DNA from: Acidobacteriota bacterium
Lineage (GTDB): Bacteria; Acidobacteriota; UBA6911
Assembly: GCA_017860075.1 (NCBI GenBank)
Contig: JAFNAH010000110.1
Coordinates: 1-5,839 of the forward strand
DNA length: 5,839 bases
Reading direction: 5' to 3'
The notes under the pieces are model-generated. The model was given only the letters and a program-made list of their open reading frames with translations. It had not been told where the DNA came from and made no database searches. Shown piece after piece: positions 5,782 to 5,839 of the stretch; within the stretch, counting starts at the first letter, position 1; the number at the start of each line of letters is the position of its first letter. The translations under genes were made by a program, and so were the position numbers.

Positions 5782-5839
5782 TCACAGCACAGCATGAGGT
5801 GCGTCGTGCGGCCCGGGCGGACGAGCGACAGCAGCTCGA
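5772..5839 (-). CDS. Unidentified open frame entering from the right edge (3' end only, doubtful)
   Basis: On the minus strand a frame open from the window edge gives ELLSLVRPGRTTHLMLCC, then ETQ, and ends at a TAG at 5772-5774. Only 21 codons are visible and I do not recognise them. The frame differs from that of the TPR fragment, with which it overlaps by ten bases. It may be the end of a real neighbouring gene, or just the frame in which a shifted TPR gene happens to be open. Confidence 0.2.
   Translation of the reverse strand, partial: ELLSLVRPGRTTHLMLCCETQ

Overview
The window is bacterial chromosomal DNA. It has dense genes, clear Shine-Dalgarno sequences, GTG/ATG starts and translationally coupled genes. 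The left two-thirds is GC-rich: two 60-base lines I counted, at 1021 and 3541, hold 42 and 43 G+C. Nothing fixes the taxon. High GC, an exported alkaline phosphatase, a decayed TPR protein and GTCTGACCC-type hairpin repeats fit a free-living proteobacterium or a similar high-GC environmental lineage, but this is a loose inference.

Region 1 (about 33-4030, + strand) is a two-gene operon for a rearranged glutamate-synthase-type enzyme. The first gene is the FMN/Fe-S catalytic module as a separate protein. The second fuses the class-II glutamine amidotransferase module directly to the GXGXG beta-helix module through a linker of about 200 residues. In the classical large subunit the order is amidotransferase, central/FMN, GXGXG in one chain of about 1500 residues. 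Here the FMN part has been moved out and the two outer domains joined. Together the proteins should release ammonia from glutamine and add it reductively to a 2-oxo acid or a related acceptor. No NAD(P)H-oxidising small subunit lies in the window, so the electron donor is unknown. Homologous modules also make N-methylglutamate synthase, so plain glutamate synthesis is likely but not certain.

Region 2 (4031-4204) is a 174-base spacer. It holds a 64-base GTCTGACCC hairpin repeat, a 12-base perfect palindrome, a plausible sigma70-type promoter overlapped by an inverted repeat, and the ribosome binding site of the next gene.

Region 3 (4205-5293, + strand) encodes a compact, secreted alkaline-phosphatase-superfamily enzyme. 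The nucleophile Ser and most metal ligands are visible, but the loop carrying two of them is shortened. Its GC content is clearly lower (30-33 of 60 in three lines counted), and a second copy of the hairpin repeat sits just after its stop. The gene is therefore bracketed by two copies of the same element.

Region 4 (5294-5839) holds no intact gene. On the minus strand it carries the decayed C-terminal end of a TPR protein. The fragment is interrupted by an in-frame TGA inside its best conserved motif, cut off upstream by another stop, and runs at its C-terminus into the hairpin repeat. A 21-codon open frame enters from the right edge and cannot be identified.
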